This document shows positions 61,072-64,000 of a stretch of DNA of 64,000 bases, piece after piece; the first letter of the stretch is position 1; every line of letters starts with the position of its first letter. A program made the translations under genes and the position numbers. This DNA comes from Pseudosulfitobacter pseudonitzschiae (GTDB lineage: Bacteria > Pseudomonadota > Alphaproteobacteria > Rhodobacterales > Rhodobacteraceae). The notes beneath the pieces are model-generated. The model saw only the letters and a list, made by a program, of their open reading frames with translations. It had not been told where the DNA came from and searched no databases. The stretch covers positions 1 to 64,000 of the forward strand of contig NZ_CP022416.1 of assembly GCF_002222635.1 (NCBI RefSeq), in the 5' to 3' direction.

Positions 61072-62220
61072 TCATCTGCGATCGCCCAGCCCCAGCTTGC
61101 GCCCGATGATCTCCTTCATGATCTCGGACGTACCCGCATAAATGCGGCTGACCCGTGCCGCACAGTACATCCGCCCGATCTCGTATTCCTCCATAAATCC
61201 CGCGCCGCCGTGCAGTTGCAAACAAGCGTCAACGACCTCTCCCTCGATCTCGGAACACAACAGTTTGGCCTGCGCGGCCATATCGGCGGTCAACGCACCT
61301 TCCAAATGTTCCTGCGCGCAATGATCGACAAAGGCCCAACCTGCGTCGATCCTGGTTTTCAGTGCCGCCATCTGGAAACGCGAGTTCTGGAAGGTGCCAA
61401 TCGCCTGCCCAAAGGCCTTGCGTTCGCGGATATAGTCCAGCGTGATGTCAAAAGCGCGCTGCGCATGGGCGATAAACTGGTTAGACCCCACCAGCCGCTC
61501 TTCGGCCAGATTCTGCATCATCATGCCAAAGCCCCCCGCAGGTTCGCCCAGCACCGCATCTTTGGGCAGCTTCACGTTGTCGAAATGCAGCTCGGCTGTG
61601 TCTTGCGATTTCAGGCCGATCTTTTCCAGCCGACGGCCACGGGTGAACCCCGCTGTGCCGTCCGGCACCAGAAACAGCCCGATGTCGTGGCTGCCCGTTC
61701 CGGTGCGCGCCGCGACAATCACCAACCCCGCCAGAATACCATTCGAGATATAGGTTTTCGACCCGTTCAACAGCCAGTGGTCGCCACGATCCTCCGCGCG
61801 GGTACGCATACTGGCCAGGTCCGATCCGATATCGGGTTCCGTCATCGCAATCGCCAAAATGGTGTCGCCCGACACCACACCCGGCAGATACCGGCGCTTT
61901 TGCGCGTCGGTGCCAAAGCGGTGGATATAGGGGCCGACGATGCGATTGTGCAACGGAATGTACAGACCGTTTTCACGCGCCGCCAACTCCTCAGTCAGCA
62001 CCATGTCGAACCGGAAATCATCCAGCCCCAGCCCGCCATAAACGGGATCGGCATACATCGCCAAAAACCCTTGCTTGCCTGCCGACGCCCAGACATCGCG
62101 CCCGACCATACCGTCACGGCGGAACTCTTCGCTGCGCGGGTACACCTCGGCCTCGGCCCATTTGCGAACCGTGTTGCGGAACATCTCGTGTTCCGGCTCG
62201 AATATCCGTCTGCGGATCAT
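61072..62220 (-). CDS. Acyl-CoA dehydrogenase (LCAD/IVD-like)
   Basis: 382 residues from ATG 62220 (GGGGAC ahead; open to 62250). IAMTEPDIGSDLASM and GSKTYISNGILAGLVIV form the FAD/substrate site; LQLHGGAGFMEEYEIGRMYCAARVSRIYAGTSEIMKEII is the C-terminus, seen as LHGGAGFMEEYEIGR and YAGTSEIMKEII. Ala replaces the Glu of the medium-chain Y-E-G-T motif, as in LCAD/isovaleryl enzymes whose base lies elsewhere. Separated from the SDR gene by 102 nt. Confidence 0.92.
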   Translation of the reverse strand: MIRRRIFEPEHEMFRNTVRKWAEAEVYPRSEEFRRDGMVGRDVWASAGKQGFLAMYADPVYGGLGLDDFRFDMVLTEELAARENGLYIPLHNRIVGPYIHRFGTDAQKRRYLPGVVSGDTILAIAMTEPDIGSDLASMRTRAEDRGDHWLLNGSKTYISNGILAGLVIVAARTGTGSHDIGLFLVPDGTAGFTRGRRLEKIGLKSQDTAELHFDNVKLPKDAVLGEPAGGFGMMMQNLAEERLVGSNQFIAHAQRAFDITLDYIRERKAFGQAIGTFQNSRFQMAALKTRIDAGWAFVDHCAQEHLEGALTADMAAQAKLLCSEIEGEVVDACLQLHGGAGFMEEYEIGRMYCAARVSRIYAGTSEIMKEIIGRKLGLGDRR

Positions 62221-62268
62221 GGCATGTCCCCTATCCCTGCCCCGATGCATCCTGGGAAGGGCCTTGTT

Positions 62269-63849
62269 TCAGTCATTTGCGAACACATCGTCATACTGCT
62301 GGCGCAAATCCCGTTTCAGGATCTTGCCGCTGGCGTTCTTGGGCAACTGGTCTGTGATCGCCACGTGTTTGGGCGCCTTGTAGTGGGTTAGGGTCTCGCG
62401 GCAGTAGGCGTTTATATCCTCGACCGTGGCCGACGCGCCCGCCTTGAGCACGACAATCGCCGTCACTGCCTCGATCCACTTTGGGTGCGGCACGCCGAAC
62501 ACGGCCACTTCGGCCACGTCAGGGTGACGAAAGATCGCTTCCTCAACCTCGCGGCTGGCGACGTTTTCGCCGCCCGTCTTGATCATGTCTTTCTTGCGGT
62601 CGACGATATAAAGATACCCCTCTTCGTCATACCGCCCCAGATCACCGCTGTGGAACCAGCCGTTGCGAAAGGCGGCGGCGGTCTTGTCGGTGTCGTTGTA
62701 GTATTCGGAAATCAAATGCGGGCTGCGGTGTACGACTTCGCCCACTTCACCCACGGCGACAGGATGGTCGTTGTCGTCAACCACTCGGGTTTCCACATTC
62801 AGCGCAGGACGCCCCGCCGACCCCAGCTTGCGCACCTGATCCTCGGGCCGCAGGATTGTGGCGACGGGGGCCATTTCCGTCTGACCGTAAAAGTTGAACA
62901 ACCGCATGTTCGGCAGACGCTGCATCAGCTCTTCGATCACTGCGGTCGGCATGATCGACGCACCGTAATAGCCCACGTTCAAACTGCTTAGGTCGCGTTT
63001 GTCGAAATCGGGATGGCGCAGCAGCGCAATCCACACGGTAGGCGGGCAGAACAGTTTGGTCACACTATGTTCTTCGATGGCCACCAGCATATCGGCGGGG
63101 TCGGCCTTTTCGTGCAGAATAGACGTAACGCCCAAGTACAGATCAGGGCTGAGGAAACAGTCAAGCTGCGCACAGTGAAACAGCGGCAGGCAATGCAGCG
63201 ACACGGCGTCGCCCGTCATCTCGCCGTCGACGATACAGCTGACATATTGCGCATACAGCGCATCCGACGACAAAAGCGCGCCTTTGGGGCGGGATTCCGT
63301 GCCGCTGGTGTACATCATCTGCACAGGATCATCGCCCGCAAGATCGGTCCAGGCTTCGGACGTATCATCATGGTCCAGAATGGCCGCAACCGGTTCCCAT
63401 CCTTCTGTGACATCAGCGCCCGCGTGGGGAATGACCAGCTTGGGCATATCGCTGTTCATGGACACCAGCGCCGCATCTGCCACAGGGCACAGCGCGTCCT
63501 CGGCAATCAGCATCTGCGCGCCGGAGTGGCCAAGGATATAGGCAAAGTCTTCGGCGTTCAGCATGAAGTTCACCGGCGTCGCAATCGCACCCAGCCGCGC
63601 CAGCGCAAAGCGCAGAACGACAAAGCTACGGTTGTTGTGAGTGAACAGCGCCACGCGGTCGCCCTTGGCGATGCCGCGCACCTTCAATGCGTTTGCCGCG
63701 CGGTCCACAGCTTTGTCCAGTTCGGCAAAGGTGTCGCTTCGGTCGCGAAACACCAGCGCCGTTTTGTTGGGTACGCGCGCAGCCGAGCGCCGCAACAAAT
63801 CGCCCAGTTGCTGGCTTCGGGCACGACGAACAAGACGTTCATTTCCCAT
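62269..63849 (-). CDS. AMP-dependent fatty/organic acid-CoA ligase
   Basis: 526 residues from ATG 63849 (AAAGGA ahead; open to 63876). ANL motifs: VQMMYTSGTESRPKGALLS, NFYGQTEMAP, GWFHSGDLGRYDEEGYLYIVDRKKD and the A10 lysine NASGKILKRDLR. Starts the catabolic part of the operon, 48 nt before the acyl-CoA dehydrogenase, and follows a TRAP permease gene 55 nt upstream. Confidence 0.92.
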   Translation of the reverse strand: MGNERLVRRARSQQLGDLLRRSAARVPNKTALVFRDRSDTFAELDKAVDRAANALKVRGIAKGDRVALFTHNNRSFVVLRFALARLGAIATPVNFMLNAEDFAYILGHSGAQMLIAEDALCPVADAALVSMNSDMPKLVIPHAGADVTEGWEPVAAILDHDDTSEAWTDLAGDDPVQMMYTSGTESRPKGALLSSDALYAQYVSCIVDGEMTGDAVSLHCLPLFHCAQLDCFLSPDLYLGVTSILHEKADPADMLVAIEEHSVTKLFCPPTVWIALLRHPDFDKRDLSSLNVGYYGASIMPTAVIEELMQRLPNMRLFNFYGQTEMAPVATILRPEDQVRKLGSAGRPALNVETRVVDDNDHPVAVGEVGEVVHRSPHLISEYYNDTDKTAAAFRNGWFHSGDLGRYDEEGYLYIVDRKKDMIKTGGENVASREVEEAIFRHPDVAEVAVFGVPHPKWIEAVTAIVVLKAGASATVEDINAYCRETLTHYKAPKHVAITDQLPKNASGKILKRDLRQQYDDVFAND

Positions 63850-63904
63850 ATCAAGGGTCCTTTTATCTGAGGCCACCCGGAGTTTATCCCGCCGGGCTAC
63901 TACT

Positions 63905-64000
63905 CTATTGCATCATTTCGGGAAGGGTCAGGATCAGCGCGGGGAACGCGCACAAGATGGCAACCAGAACCAGATCCATGACAAAGAACCACGCCACGCC
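63905..64000 (-). CDS. TRAP transporter large permease, C-terminus only
   Basis: 31 codons and the stop (TAG at 63905-63907) at the right edge. Translation GVAWFFVMDLVLVAILCAFPALILTLPEMMQ is a final membrane helix with the ending usual for DctM proteins. It belongs to a TRAP system feeding the acyl-CoA operon that follows. Confidence 0.75.
   Translation of the reverse strand, partial: GVAWFFVMDLVLVAILCAFPALILTLPEMMQ

Noticed and set aside
60283-62391. 702-codon plus-strand open frame over SDR and acyl-CoA dehydrogenase genes
   Set aside because: Spans two real genes in antisense and shows no recognisable domain.

Overview
The window reads as chromosomal DNA of a marine alphaproteobacterium of the Roseobacter group (Rhodobacteraceae). 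The supporting signs are GC-rich coding with many GTG/TTG starts, at least four TRAP transporter loci, a cupin DMSP lyase of the DddQ type, a fused biotin-dependent acyl-CoA carboxylase, CUT1 ABC uptake genes and IS6/IS1111/IS110 elements. No tRNA, rRNA or CRISPR array was recognised. Species cannot be named from the sequence alone.

Layout. 1-3.5 kb: start of a TRAP binding-protein gene with a divergent TetR regulator, then remnants of a surface-polysaccharide/RTX region (RTX C-terminus, intact glycosyltransferase, doubly deleted kpsT-like ATPase) around an intact Xre/RES toxin-antitoxin pair. 3.6-12.5 kb: a minus-strand operon of biotin-dependent carboxylase, CaiC-like acyl-CoA ligase and TRAP DctPQM, with a divergent TetR gene, probably for uptake, CoA activation and carboxylation of an organic acid. 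12.6-18.8 kb: LysR regulator, sulfatase-superfamily hydrolase, TAXI binding protein and fused TRAP permease. 18.8-24.7 kb: TetR regulator and metallophosphoesterase, divergent from a four-gene CUT1 (UgpBAEC-like) ABC importer.

25-57 kb is an accessory, IS-rich zone. It carries an IS6 element abutting an IS1111 5' end; a visibly less GC-rich block with an FAD amine oxidase, the DMSP lyase and a six-gene operon (gamma-glutamyltransferase, peptide ABC importer, type III CoA-transferase) with LysR and AraC regulators; an IS3 element ending the AraC gene; gene fragments; a quinone reductase/LysR pair; an IS1111 and an IS110; an MFS/ArsR pair; an HxlR gene opposite a monooxygenase gene that now runs in frame into a transposase; an ArsR-SRPBCC-GFA operon under a 20-bp inverted operator; SleB and H-NS remnants. 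It ends in a striking nest in which two identical IS1111 copies sit in the two terminal repeats of one IS6 element.

56.7-64 kb is a minus-strand acyl-CoA catabolic operon: ligase, two acyl-CoA dehydrogenases, SDR, APH-type kinase and thiolase, preceded by the tail of a TRAP DctM gene. Its kinase/dehydrogenase pair resembles ACAD10/11 and the LvaA/LvaC levulinate system, suggesting breakdown of 4-hydroxy acids.

The most interesting result concerns the IS1111 elements. The 3' non-coding region of the duplicated copy contains two 10-nt stretches that together spell the exact 19-bp site it occupies in the IS6 terminal repeats. This is what a seekRNA/bridge-RNA guide predicts. A second, different IS1111 in the window shows a weaker version of the same pattern.
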